A program made the position numbers and the translations under genes. This document shows, in pieces, positions 32,050-42,662 of a stretch of 64,000 nucleotides of DNA (position 1 is its first letter; each line of letters opens with the position of its first letter). Origin of the DNA: Salvia splendens (lineage: Eukaryota; Streptophyta; Magnoliopsida; Lamiales; Lamiaceae); assembly GCF_004379255.2 (NCBI RefSeq), contig NC_056040.1, positions 5,374,257 through 5,438,256 of the forward strand, written 5' to 3'. The notes under the pieces are model-generated. The model was not told the DNA's origin, made no database searches, and worked only from the letters and a program-made list of their open reading frames with translations.

Positions 32050-34475
32050 ATGAATCTCCTTCTCCAGTTCTCTCTTCCTAGTAATTTCTTTCTTTATTCT
32101 TCTCTGTCTTAAAATTTTCATTTTTGACGGCTCTGTTTAAAACATTTTTGAGGCCTGTCTTTAAAACTTTCATTTAGTCATGCTACTTATAACAGTAATT
32201 TATCCGTTCATTTATTAATATATTCATGACAATCTTTATAGAATTATACTATATCCATTCATTATCAATTAATACGATTCTCGTCTCTTGATTGATGAAC
32301 AACGAGGAAATAAACTAAAAGTCTTGATACGAATCTTCTAACAACACGACTGAAGGCTCGAAATGGATGGATGGATGGTCAGATGGATGATGCCACAAAC
32401 AGATGAATGAACAATTTGATAATTAACGACACGTGTGAAAGTTCGACTGGTAAGTCGGATAAAAATTTCAATAAATTAAAAATTCAAGAAATAACTCAAG
32501 AGGGACAAAATATTATTTATAAAAGGTCTAATTTTCATTCATCAAAATGAAGTCTTTAGATTAGTCACTAATTCTAAGATATAACTTTAAAAAATTATAA
32601 ATCAATTTATGGAAGAAAAATAAATCGAAGCTTTGCATTATAAAGAAAGTGATATAATACCATATTACCAAGAATAAAAACAAACTAACTAGTGAATGGA
32701 ATAAAATAAAATATTAATTTTAGATTAAACGTATAATCTCTATATTTTATATAGGCTGATAATTTTCGACACAAATAACAAGAAATTAGTGGGTTTAGGT
32801 CAAACCTCATTGTGTTTGTATTTTTATCGGATTGAACCATTAGGTACGTGATATAGTTTTGGATTGGACGTTCGAGATGGTTGGGTTGGGGCGGATTACT
32901 CATTAAAAGTAATAATATTATTTTAATTATTTCTAAAAAATATTATAGTCTACTTGTATCCTTTATATTCGTGAAAATCATATTTAAATCGTGTAAATTA
33001 GAATTTTTAATGTGACGTGGTTATTATATAGTGTCGTGTGAGAGTCGTGTTTGGATTTGATGATTCCTAGAGGATGACGATTTTTATCATGAATCCACGA
33101 GCCACCTCTTTATATAACTATACACAAAAGGGAATATACAAATATAATCTGAAGAAAAGAGAGAAATTAACCTTGATTTCTTTTATGTTTCTTGATTGTT
33201 CACATGATATCAGAAAATACAATGTCAGGTTTTCCCCAATGAACTTTTTCACACACAAAGTTAGACTTAGACCATCTCAATTTCTAATCTGTATGTTGTG
33301 AAAATTGTATGTATAGGAAGTAAAATATTGCTCCATGTTGCGTCCACACAGACACAAACAATAGTCAGTGAATAAGAAATCAATTATCATAGTATATTGA
33401 ATTCTACAAGTCAAGTCAAGTCAAGTCAAGTCCAAGTGTCGACTATTTGAATGTGTAATAGAAAAAACAATTGTTCAATTCCAGCTGTACTTTGCCACAT
33501 CCACATTTTATATTTTATAATAATTCATCGTCACATTTTATACTCAATAGCTTATTGGGCTGGGCTTTGTGGGTGAAAAGGGTTAGGGTCTCATATGAAC
33601 TACTACTAGTTTCCTTGCATCTTATAGCATAATTATTATTATCAATCCAATCCATTTTTTTCGTTTGATACTTAGGTATTACTATATGAATATTTAGTCG
33701 AGTAAGGTCATCCCTAATATAATAAGACCGCAAATCGCAACCACGCCATGCGACGCCCTATTTTCTCTGGCAATGGGATTTCGGCATCTCGCTAAGCGAT
33801 CGTTTTTTCAATCCTTTTGCGTGCCGTGTGTGACTCGTTTTTATTTCACTTGAAATAAATACGAGGCTGTTGCTGTAAAAATATTTATTGTTGAGCGAAC
33901 TAGCTAGTGTAAGAGACTAAAGAGCCCATTTGATAGGGAAAACAAAATAATGATTCTTACACAGAGCCCATTTCACAGGAAAAAATAGATAAGAGTATTC
34001 ATTTTTGATTGGATATGTTAAATACTATCTGCTCTACTTAAACGGAATATATGCCAGTGTTTAGGAGTTAGGACTTCATTTTTATGTAGTATCTTCTATT
34101 GAATAATAGAGAGATAAATAGTAACTGTTGAAGATTTATTAATACTACAATTCAAGCTAATTAACACAAAAAGGCAATGACGACAAATGACAATAATGGA
34201 ATAAAACATGTTTTCTATATGGAAGGAATACATAAATTTATTGAAGACTGGAATTTACTTTACAAAACTCTACGAAAATACATATGAAAGAAATAGTGAA
34301 GAATATACAAAAAGGAGACCATCTTTTACATATAAATATAGTACATTCAACATTCGGCTAATTAATATATTCCCGAAAATAAACTAGAAATTGAAGTCCA
34401 ATAATATGAAAACCTATTAGCATAGAATTTGAAAAATTAACACAATAATTTGGTATGAAAATGGATGGAGTAAGA
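32050..34475. other. Intergenic DNA between CDPK and MIR cluster
   Basis: AT-rich, no supported gene. The stretch 32730-32900 resembles the hAT-like repeat at 49793-50352 (GGCTGA.AATTTT.GACAC). A short TCAAG pentamer microsatellite lies at about 33408-33432. Confidence 0.5.
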
Positions 34476-34568
34476 GGATGATGACAGAAGAATAGAGAGC
34501 ACAAACGAAAGGCATGATGCATCCATTATGCATCCCCTCATCTATGCTTTCTATCTTCTGTCAACAAC
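34476..34568 (-). ncRNA. MIR157-like: MIR156/157-type hairpin B (downstream member)
   Basis: On the minus strand the 5' arm contains UUGACAGAAGAUAGAAAGCA plus U (34544-34564). This matches miR157 except at two positions near its 3' end. The 3' arm, 34482-34502, gives GUGCUCUCUAUUCUUCUGUC and pairs with it, with one bulge and one mismatch. The loop is about 40 nt. The family targets SPL transcription factor mRNAs and controls phase change. The altered 3' end may weaken or shift targeting, so it could be a decaying duplicate of hairpin A. Confidence 0.65.
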
Positions 34569-34659
34569 TCATCTCTTCTCCCTTGTCCTCACAAACAAAC
34601 ATCGATTATATATATGATTTCATAGAAAGTAATAGAGATAATAGAGTAAAGAGCAAGAA

Positions 34660-34748
34660 TGTGATGACAGGAGAAAAGAGAGCACAAAGATTGAGATACA
34701 CCTATTTGTATTCTCATCGTCTGTGCTCTCTCTCTTCTGTCAACACAT
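34660..34748 (-). ncRNA. MIR156-like: MIR156/157-type hairpin A (upstream member)
   Basis: On the minus strand the 5' arm holds TTGACAGAAGAGAGAGAGCA plus C (34723-34743), a canonical miR156-class sequence. It is followed by AGACGATGAGAATAC as in known MIR157 stems. The 3' arm, 34665-34685, gives GTGCTCTCTTTTCTCCTGTC and pairs along its length with one bulge and a mismatch. Mature sequence on the 5' arm is the normal arrangement in this family. It lies about 95 bp upstream of hairpin B, so both could come from one primary transcript. No protein ORF here is credible. Confidence 0.78.
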
Positions 34749-34972
34749 CACCAATGCTACCTCACCCTATCATCATCCCTAGACAACATATGTTTACACA
34801 GATTAGCTCAAAATATACATAGCATCTCTATGAATTTTAAACAAATAGCACTTAAAATATTTAAAGCTGTTTAATTGGATCATAATAGAAGGAAGAAATG
34901 ATGATGGTATAGTAGAAGAAGAAGAAGAGTGAACTAAGTTGTAGTACGATTTAGAAAGTTGGAGAAGCACCT

Positions 34973-34981
34973 CTATTTATA
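34973..34981 (-). promoter_or_regulatory. TATA box for the MIR cluster
   Basis: The minus strand reads TATAAATAG. The predicted start lies near 34945, about 200 nt before hairpin A. Position and strand fit the two hairpins. Confidence 0.5.
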
Positions 34982-35865
34982 GTGAAAAACTGTAGCTTTG
35001 CTTACGTATGCGAAGGTGTGTAGGATCAATGAAGCTCATGCAATTGGACATTAAACCTTCATTGATGTTATAGAGAAAATCCATTAAAAAGCTGGTGGCA
35101 TATGAAATTCGTAGATGATTTGAGAAGAATATTTTGAATGTATAATAAAAAATGAATGACAATTGAAATTTGGGGGCAGTGAGAATAAGAATAAAACACT
35201 TTCAAGTATATATTTGGTGCATGAAAGAATCAACTTCATTATGTCGATAGAGTTGGAAGCTTTTTATTTGTTTTATGTTAGACCACATCACATATTCCGT
35301 CACTTCAATTCTTCGTCAATTCAAGAGCCCCATGCATGTTACTAATAAATCACAAAAATAATCACCATTATTTTGATTACGTTTAATTATTTTTTACAAG
35401 AAAAAGTAGAAGCAGATGAAACCCTAATTAATAACGTATAGTATGATTGAGAGAGGTTAATTGATTCCAAATTGAGGCAGAAAAATAAAATGTAGAAATG
35501 GTAGTATGAGATTGGATGGGTAGTAAATATTTGGAGATGGGCAGAGAAGCACATATTCCTTATCAAGTAAGAATGAGAGATGCTTCAATTTGGGGACTCA
35601 TCTTCCACATGTAATAACCCCATATATTCACTTTAAATTTATTGATTCCATTCTCTATCTTCATCTTACCACATTCAAACATTTTGCAGAATAATAAGAT
35701 TGGATACTTATAGCTCAATTTGGAACTTGGGTTATGAGTACAACAAACATATGTTTCTTTCTTGTAACATGACTTTTTAGTTTGAGTCGTATTCAAATTT
35801 TGTTACAGAACTTGTGCGATTATATATAATCTTTGCACATGCACCCACAAATCACGATTCTGCTA
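34982..35865. other. Intergenic DNA, probable MIR upstream region
   Basis: AT-rich, with no gene supported. The 60-77 codon ORFs here lack family features. Confidence 0.5.
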
Positions 35866-36074
35866 CTCCCTTCATCCCCATTTTTAGTCCACTTTGTAAT
35901 ATTGGGTACGGGTTTTAAAAATTGTAAAGAAAAATAAATTGAAAAAGTTAGTAGAATGTATGTCTCATTTTTATATATTATTTGTATAATAAAATGTGAG
36001 TGAAATGAGTTATTAGAATATGATTCCTACTTATCATTTATGGTAAAAAAAATGAAAGTGAGCAATAAATGAAG
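35866..36074. mobile_element. Stowaway-like MITE, degraded
   Basis: The left end is TA-CTCCCTTCATCCCC. The interior resembles other elements here (GTGAGTGAAATGAGT). The right end, ATGAAG then TA, is weak. No ORF. Confidence 0.5.
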
Positions 36075-36159
36075 TACGGATGTCAATGTCATTTAGTTAG
36101 TTAGATATAGGCTAAGCCAATGTCATTCACAGAAGAGTTGGTATGTACAACAAAAGAAC

Positions 36160-36442
36160 TGTTAGAAAATATAATGCGGAAAATAAAAGATTATTGCGAA
36201 AAGTAAAAGACGGGGAGAACTTTAAAGACTACATTGTGAATGACTTGAATTGATTATCTCAATGGTTACACAACCTTTTATAGATTCTAATTCTAGCTAT
36301 ACATGGAAAATATATTCTAATTATACTAATATCCTTTGTATTTGATTTTCCATAATCTTTAATTGCTTTCCTTCTTTATTCTTGCCATAACTTCATCCCT
36401 TGCCTTCTTGTTCTCTAATTAATTGATTTCCTTATTCCAACA
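36160..36442 (-). repeat. 3' LTR of the Copia-type element
   Basis: 283 bp, TGTTAGAAAATATAATGCGG...CTTATTCCAACA on the + strand. It is very similar to 38308-38588. Confidence 0.85.
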
Positions 36443-36831
36443 CTCCCCCTTAAGTTAAGTATCGAGTTTTTCGACACTTAACTTGCACGATCTTTAGTTT
36501 GATAAATGGTTTATACTCGTATTTAAGAGTTCTTCAATTTCCATTGACAGTTTATGCTCGTATTATAGAGCTTCTTCAATTTATCAATGATAGTTTATAC
36601 TCGTATCAAAGAGTTATTGAAAGTTTAGACTCGTTTCAAGGAGCTTTTCATTCATCATTGAAAGTTTAAACTCGTTTCAAGGAGTTCTTCAAATTTCAGT
36701 CGACATTTTTAACTCATGTCAAGGAGCCATTCTAGACAGTTTTAACTCTTGTCAAGGAGCTTGTCTAAACAGTTTTTACTCATATTTAGGAGCTATCTTA
36801 GATAGTTTTTGCTCGTATCTAGGAGCCACTT

Positions 36832-37030
36832 AGATAGTTTTAGCTCGTATTCGGGAGCTATCTTAGACAGTTTTTGCTCATATCTAGGAGCCATCTTTGA
36901 TAGTTTTAACTCATATCAAGGAGCTAATTCAGACAGTTTTGACTCTTGTCAAGGAGCTAATTCAGACAGTTTTGACTCTTGTCGAGGAGCTTATTTAGAC
37001 AGTTTTTGCTCGTATCTAGGAGACATCTTA
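36832..37030. repeat. 33-bp tandem repeat, about six copies
   Basis: The unit contains GACAGTTTTNACTCGTATC and AGGAGC. Because 33 is a multiple of three, the + strand stays open and reads as 11-residue units (LDSFCSYLGAI, SDSFDSCQGAN). Less regular units extend left to about 36500. The + strand is antisense to the element, so coding is doubtful. Confidence 0.75.
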
Positions 37031-37039
37031 AGGCCATTC

Positions 37040-37656
37040 TCAGTCCATTCCAGCTCAAACTATGAGCCCATTAAGCTTCACCAGTATTCACGTATTACTT
37101 CTCGCTCTCTTGGCGACTCTATCTTTTCCGGCAGGGTATTGCCTCTCTCCCCTCTGCCGAATAATTCTTCGACTGCTTTACCTTTCCGGGTTGTCTTGCT
37201 ACCAATCTTTCCTGGCTCCACTGACATGTGGGCTGCGCCTTTGCAACTTACTCGCCCTCTCATTATCGGTCATCTTTGGCCTTCACGACCATTATAGATT
37301 TGGAGAGGAGTTGTTCGGTCGCATTCTTCCTCTCCCCCTCGGCCGGACAAACCGTGAACTTCTTCTTTCTTTTCTTAACTTGACCGAGGAGAGGTGTCGG
37401 ACATGCAGCCACCTTTCCCTTCTCCAACAGGAATATATCAAACATACTCTTGCAGCAAGTCCTAAAATCCGCCGATACTATACACTCCTAAAATAAAGAA
37501 TGCCTCCTGCATATTTATGTCGAGCTCGGCCTGCTCTCGGGTTTATCTGTTTCCATTGGCTCCGCAGGAGGCTGAGGGTCTTCGCTTGCGGTACCAGCTT
37601 GGCCATTCTCTGTCGCTTGAGGAGATTCACCTCCGGAAGGCGCTGGGGAAGCAGGC
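37040..37656 (-). other. Interior of the Copia-type element, unassigned
   Basis: No family recognised at 37040-37500. In 37510-37656 the minus strand includes EPMETDKPES, a composition like the C-terminal tail of HSP110-type chaperones. It may be a further captured piece, but this is weak. Confidence 0.35.
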
Positions 37657-37900
37657 TTGTAACTCAGGATCTGAAAATTTGCGTCCAATAAAACGTTTTA
37701 TCTGTGATATCATTTTTTTTTGGATTCATCATACTTGATGCACCCCCTGCTGTTCCAAGGAATCGCTGTTTCTCGCCAAAACATACGATAGCAGGAGTTT
37801 CGCGCTTAGACTCATCGTCGAGCACAACATTGATCCCTCTTTACCCTGCAACAGCAACAACACCACTTTCATTGCCAACATCGAAACCTACCACACTCAT
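37657..37900 (-). pseudogene. Captured fragment of an HSP110-type (HSP70-14/15-like) gene
   Basis: From an ATG at 37900 the minus strand gives MSVVGFDVGNES, then after a stop codon RGINVV, DDESKRETPAIVCFGEKQRF and LGTAGGASSMMNPK. After a frameshift it gives RFIGRKFSDPELQ. This is the N-terminal ATPase segment of the plant HSP110 subfamily of cytosolic chaperones. Downstream residues of the ATPase domain are absent. The in-frame stop and shift make it non-functional. It lies within the Copia-type element, in the element's sense, next to an eS7 fragment. Confidence 0.8.
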
Positions 37901-37988
37901 GTTTGCAGCGAAGTCCCTTTGTAACGTGACATGTATTTACCTGAGAACAGATCGACCGCGCCGCGGAGAGGAATTTGTGGGATTCTCT

Positions 37989-38097
37989 CTTAATGTCTTG
38001 GTTGGTGTTTTCCAAATCAAACAAAGCTTGTGCAACAGACTCCTCAAATTCAGTGGGATCAACATCTCTTTGTGAATTTTTGCAATGCGGTAAACAT
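37989..38097 (-). pseudogene. Captured fragment of a 40S ribosomal protein eS7 (RPS7) gene
   Basis: From an ATG at 38097 the minus strand reads MFTALQ, then after a one-base shift KIHKE. After another shift it reads DVDPTEFEESVAQALF and DLENTNQDIK. This is the N-terminus of plant 40S protein eS7. Similarity fades after DIK, where the native gene may have an exon border. Two frameshifts show it is not functional. It lies just inside the primer-binding site of the Copia-type element, upstream of the HSP110 piece. Confidence 0.78.
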
Positions 38098-38292
38098 ATT
38101 GACTTTTTGGCGGAGGAAAATCCAAGCTTCGGCGCCGTTTCCGTCGGGTCTTGCTATGCCGTCACTTTGTTGGTGAAGAACTTCCTGTTGCTAATCGCAG
38201 AAGCCTACACCTGCTTTGATGATTTTCTAATAGGGTTTTGTTTTTTTTTGTTATTTTTGCTGTAGAGACAGTGATCGATCCATGTGATCGAA

Positions 38293-38307
38293 CCTGCTCT
38301 GATACCA
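38293..38307 (-). other. Primer-binding site of the Copia-type element
   Basis: The minus strand reads TGGTATCAGAGCAGG, complementary to initiator tRNA-Met as in most plant Copia elements. It directly abuts the LTR at 38308. A second copy is at 38600-38615. Confidence 0.85.
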
Positions 38308-38588
38308 TGTTGAAAATATAATGCGGAAAATAAAAGATTATTGCGGAAAGTAAAAGACGGGGAGAACTTTAAAAACTACATTGTGAATGACTTGAATCGA
38401 TTATCTCAATGGTTACCAACCTTTTATAGACTCTAATTCTAGCTATACATGGAAAATATATTCTAATTATACTAATATCATTTGTATTTGATTTTACATA
38501 ATCTTTAATTGCTTTCCTTCTTTATTATTGCCATAACTTCATCTCTTGCTTTCTTGTTCTCTAATTAATTGATTTCCTTATTCCAACA
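38308..38588 (-). repeat. 5' LTR of the Copia-type element
   Basis: 281 bp, TGTTGAAAATATAATGCGG...TTATTCCAACA on the + strand. Confidence 0.85.
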
Positions 38589-38615
38589 GATGTGATCGAA
38601 CCTGCTCTGATACCA

Positions 38616-38793
38616 TGTTAGAAAATATAATCCTGAAAATAAAAGGTTATTGCGGAATGTAAAAGACGGGGAGAACTTTAAAGATTACATTGTGAATGAC
38701 TTGAATTGATTATCTCAATGGTTCCACGACCTTTTATAGACTCTAATTCTAGCTATACATGGAAAATATATTCTAATTCTAGCTATACACGTA
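38616..38793 (-). repeat. Truncated third LTR copy
   Basis: It starts TGTTAGAAAATATAATCCTG and follows the LTR consensus until about 38793, where similarity ends. It is preceded by its own primer-site copy. Confidence 0.75.
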
Positions 38794-38796
38794 ACT

Positions 38797-39163
38797 TAGG
38801 ACGCGTTCAGTTTCCGTGAAATGCCCCGAAATGGGTTCAATTAAGGGTAATATCTATTGTTCAGTTTTTGAGATACATTTCTATGAAGCCCTCGAATTTG
38901 TCAAGACCCGCACTATTTAGATCTCAAATAGTCAGAAATAAATATTTGGTTGGGGTGGTTTTCAAATCTGGGACAATTAATTACACCAAGAAATAGTGGC
39001 CTAGTTACAGCTATACCCCTCACCTTCCATCTCCCACTCTCTAGATATTTGGGAATTTTAAAATTTTAGTGGGTCATTTTTGTCAAAAGACGTAAAACAC
39101 GAAATAAATACATAAATTGTTTGCAGCCAAAACTGTGTTTAAATCTAGAACACTGAACGCATG
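38797..39163. mobile_element. Probable MITE
   Basis: ACGCGTTCAGTTTCCG at the left and AGAACACTGAACGCAT at the right form imperfect inverted ends. The interior is non-coding. Superfamily and target duplication are not settled. Confidence 0.4.
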
Positions 39164-39369
39164 TTTCTAGTTTCATTTATGTGGGCCCCATGCAGATAAA
39201 TCAGATCCACATTTGTTTCTATTTGTTCCACATGCGAGAACAGTGAAACATTTAAATTCTGTACAATATTTAAGCCATACCGTGAGAATAGAATGTCTGC
39301 AGTAATAATATACAAGGTGGTGGGCACATGAATGCATAATTGTGTATCTTGCAAGTCATCAAAATAATA

Positions 39370-39622
39370 CTCCCTCCATCCCACAAAGATTATCTCATTT
39401 TTCCATTTTCGCTTGTCCCACAAAATTTGTCTCATTTCACTTTTTACCATTTTTAGTAGTGAATCTCATATTCCACTAACTCATTTATACTCACATTTTA
39501 TTATAAAACTAATATATAAATTTAGGACTCACGTTCTACTAACTTTTTAAACTTATTTTTCATTACATTTCTAAAAACTTGTGCTCGGTCAAAGTGAGAC
39601 AATCTTTGTGGGACGAAGGGAG
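39370..39622. mobile_element. Stowaway-like MITE
   Basis: CTCCCTCCATCCCACAAAG at the left, CTTTGTGGGACGAAGGGAG at the right, TA on both sides (39368-39369 and 39623-39624). 253 bp, no ORF. A textbook Stowaway structure. Confidence 0.85.
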
Positions 39623-39693
39623 TAGTAAGAAGGAATATGATTCTCAGTTAAATAACAAAATCCCCCGACAGATACACGAGCCTAGTGTCATAA

Positions 39694-40732
39694 GGCCACC
39701 CGCAACGCGTCACGCGGGTGGCCCGTGTTTCGTTCCGCAGTGACGGAACCGGGGCGGGACGCGTTGCAGCGTCTCGTCCAGTCACCAGCCCGTCCCCAAC
39801 CTGTCACGCAACCCGCCCCGCCGCGACGAAACGCGGGATGGCTCGCCACGCGCCGAGGCGACGTGGCGCGCTCCCAGGCCATGCGTGAGGCCCACGAGTG
39901 GGCATCATCACGCTGACGCAATAATTCATTTTTTAAATCGGATTAAATAAAATAAAAAATAAAAACTGTTAAACGGTAATATTACCGTTAATAGAGCCAT
40001 TTTTTCCTTTTTTTACTCTATAAATACTCATATTTCATCTTCATTTCACACACAACTACACATCTATTCTTCTCAACTCATCTCCATTTCCTCTCCAATT
40101 TTCATCTAACATCTCATCACAAAATGTCCGGCGACGGAAACTCCGGCAGTGGCGGCTCCAGCGCGTGAGATCTCAACGCGTTCGGCGACTGGGGGAGCAT
40201 GTACAACACATTGGGTGGTTCCGGTTCGTCGACGTCGGGCACCCAGGGTTCGGGCACGCAGGGGGGTACCAACCACCCAATTTTGATGTTGATGCATACG
40301 CCCGTCCCTCCGCCCCGCGGTATTCGTAGGGATTATCCCGCCTCCAAGTGGCCTCAGGGCACCTCCACCGCCTTCGGGGGATGATTCGCCGGCAGAGTAG
40401 TTTTTTTATTTCCTATAAAATTGTATTTTAAATTATGTCATTTTTATTTTTTTAGGATTTTAATTATGTCTTTTTTATTTTTTTGAATGTTAAGTTGTAT
40501 TTTTATTTTATGTTGTAATGTTATTTTATTTTTAATGAAGTGTGTTTTTTATTAATTGAATTTGGTGGAAAAAAATAAAAAAATGAAATTGAATGAATAG
40601 TAATTTAAGGGACGATTAAGGGACGGAGTGTTGCAGGTTCCGTCCCTTAGTTAAGGGATGGAGTAAAAAAGTACAGTGGGGGCCGCAAATAGTGTTTTAA
40701 GGGACGGTATAGTGACAGCGTTTTGGATGGCC
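39694..40732 (+). mobile_element. PIF/Harbinger deletion derivative (copy 1, ORF1 side)
   Basis: Ends GGCCACCCGCAACGCG and CGTTTTGGATGGCC are imperfect inverted repeats, flanked by TAA at 39691-39693 and 40733-40735. The 3-bp TWA duplication and the shared ends with 42663-44651 mark it as PIF/Harbinger. Only an ORF1 remnant is present and the transposase is missing. It sits 285 bp downstream of the CCCH gene stop. Confidence 0.75.
40124..40384 (+). pseudogene. Remnant of Harbinger ORF1 (Myb/SANT-like partner protein), N-terminus only
   Basis: The ATG is followed by MSGDGNSGSGGSSA, a TGA, then DLNAFGDWGSMYNTLGGSG. The Gly/Ser-rich opening is typical of the DNA-binding partner encoded by plant Harbinger elements. 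The SANT-like domain is absent and the reading frame is broken. 40385-40732 is the non-coding right part of the element. Confidence 0.55.
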
Positions 40733-41017
40733 TAATGCCGCAATCACGATCATACCAGGTATACATTGCGGCAACAAACAACCATTTATGCAATTTCTCT
40801 AACTTTATATCAACAACTGCCCAATATCATCGGTCTTCCACAGCTACTTTATCAAATTTTACTCAACATTCATATTGCAGAGAATGTCTCCTTCAAGGGA
40901 TCGATCAACTACTATACATCTACTATAGCAACCAAAAAACAAACATGTAAAAGAATAAAGAACTTATTGACAACTCTTACCATTCAACCATGAAAATCTC
41001 AATGCACGTATCCTTGA

Positions 41018-42498
41018 TCAACGCGGAGGTGCCACCATGAGGCGCTCCTCCTCGGTGAGAGAGTGGCGGAAGTGGCAGCGATGGCCGTAGGGGCATACGT
41101 CTCCAGCAAGCACCATGCGACAGACCTCGGTCTTGTAGCGTGGGTGCCTTATCACCGGTCGCAGCTCGTTGATCCCGTGCGCGAATTGGCAATTCTCTCC
41201 GTAGGGGCAGGCACCCGTCTCCTGCCACTTGTTGCAAAGCTCCGTTTTCGTCATTCCTTGATTGTACACATCCAGCTCCTCCACATTTTCTGCTGTGGAC
41301 CCACCCACATACACTCTTTGCTGCTCACGCTAATCACAACAACACCAACACATAGTGATACAGTTAACTTAATTTCCGAGCCTTAATCAATTTTCAATCT
41401 ATTTTTCAGTCACAAAGAAATAGGAGATGACTTCAATTCGATTATAACACCGTAGGATATACGTAATACCAGCACATCACAAAAGAGCTGAAATTATCGG
41501 ATTTCGGCATTAGATCAGATTCAGCTTACGAGACATTTTAATTCATGGAACATCGTTATACATTAAACTAATCTGTGCATTTATTGATTTTTGCATATAT
41601 GCGAAGAAAACGTTCTATACACATCAACATGGAAAAGGCACATATAGAGCATTGATTTGTACGAATTCCGCCTCCAATCCACACTTACCAATTGTTGATT
41701 GAACGTATACACGAAATGTGCTAGGTTTAAGATACTCCAAATCAAATACGAGACGATCGATTTTACACTATTAGACATAAGGTGATTATTTTGTAACTTA
41801 AGTATTGCAACTAATAAAAAGTTACGAGAGATTAAAGTTGATGAGCGACTCACCAATTCAGGAGTGGGTTGACTCACTGCTTTTTCGCCAGTTGTGTCTC
41901 GACCAGGCCGAGTCATCTTCAGGAAACCGCTAGTGCGCACAGAAATGCTCTTCGGAAGCGTGACTCTCTCAATACTCCTCCGCTCGACACGATTGTGTTC
42001 GGCGAGAGGCTGAGTCAGGCTCAGATGAGCGGCGCGCGGCGCGGCGGCCGAGGGAGAAGCGACGTTCAGGCGGTTGAAATCAGATAAGAGGCGATCGCGC
42101 GAGAATAGCAAGGCAATGCGGTGCGTCAGATCCGCATTGGAGAGGCGGAGAGACTCGTTGTCGCGGCGGAGCGCGTCGGCCTCCTCGATCGAGTCGTGGA
42201 GCTGAGCGAGACAGAGCGTGTAGCGATTGTAGAGCTGCTGATACTCGACGACGCAGCTGGCGTCCTGGAGGCGGCGATCGGCGTCGTCGCCGCCGTCGAA
42301 GGAGGCGGTGTCGGAGGTGGTGCTGGACGAGTGATTCTGGAAAAGCGAGGAGTAGAAGGAGGCGTCGGAGTTCACGTAGGTCGGCGACGTCGGGGGAAGG
42401 AACGGATTGGTGAAAGAGAATAGCAGCGACGCCGCCGCTGATTTATCGGCGGCGGAGGAGGTGAGAAGAGAATCGTATGAAACATCCTCTCTCTGCAT
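41018..42498 (-). CDS. C3H14/C3H15-like: Tandem CCCH zinc-finger protein (C3H14/C3H15-like)
   Basis: Two exons, 41854-42498 and 41018-41320, with a GT-AG intron of 533 bp, join in phase 0 to 315 residues. Exon 1 has a Ser-rich N-terminus, a leucine-rich helical stretch ([19 protein letters not shown], about residues 90-140) and the motif [14 protein letters not shown]. Exon 2 has two C-X8-C-X5-C-X3-H fingers, [20 protein letters not shown] and [20 protein letters not shown], each preceded by KTE(L/V). Such tandem fingers bind AU-rich mRNA elements and promote decay. The Arabidopsis relatives act in anther and secondary-wall development. The gene is complete and lies between two Harbinger derivatives. 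Confidence 0.93.
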
Positions 42499-42566
42499 TT
42501 TGAATTAAGATTGAGAAAGGGGAGAAGAGGATTGAAACTGTAGAGGAACAGAATGCAGTTAAGCAG

Positions 42567-42575
42567 AAATATAAA
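42567..42575 (-). promoter_or_regulatory. Possible TATA box of the CCCH gene
   Basis: The minus strand reads TTTATATTT about 70 bp upstream of the ATG. A Harbinger element begins only 88 bp further upstream, at 42663. Confidence 0.35.
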
Positions 42576-42662
42576 GCAGGGAAGGGAAATATTCGTGTGT
42601 GCGTGGGTGTAGGGGGGTGTGTTGCGTGGAATTGAATTTTTGGCGGCGAAAACTTGCGGTTA

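Larger units (their letters stand above)
36160..38793 (-). mobile_element. Non-autonomous Copia-type LTR element with captured host sequences and a third partial LTR
   Basis: Two similar LTRs (36160-36442, 38308-38588; TGTT...AACA) flank 1.9 kb. The minus-strand primer site TGGTATCAGAGCAGG (initiator tRNA-Met type) abuts the right LTR. A purine tract, TAAGGGGGAG, abuts the left LTR, so the element reads right to left. No reverse transcriptase or integrase is present. The interior carries fragments of an eS7 ribosomal protein gene and an HSP110-type gene in element sense, plus a 33-bp tandem repeat. Beyond 38588 a second primer-site copy (38600-38615) and a truncated LTR (38616-38793) follow, as left by recombination between tandem copies. 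No target duplication could be matched. Confidence 0.85.

Noticed and set aside
34514..34822. 102-codon + strand ORF
   Set aside because: It crosses both MIR156/157 hairpins, which explain the conservation-like pattern. The peptide has no domain.
36832..37030. 33-bp units considered as a CRISPR-like array
   Set aside because: The units are contiguous, imperfect and without spacers, and lie inside a plant LTR element.
39145..39450. 101-codon minus-strand ORF
   Set aside because: It runs through the left end of a Stowaway MITE and has no family features.
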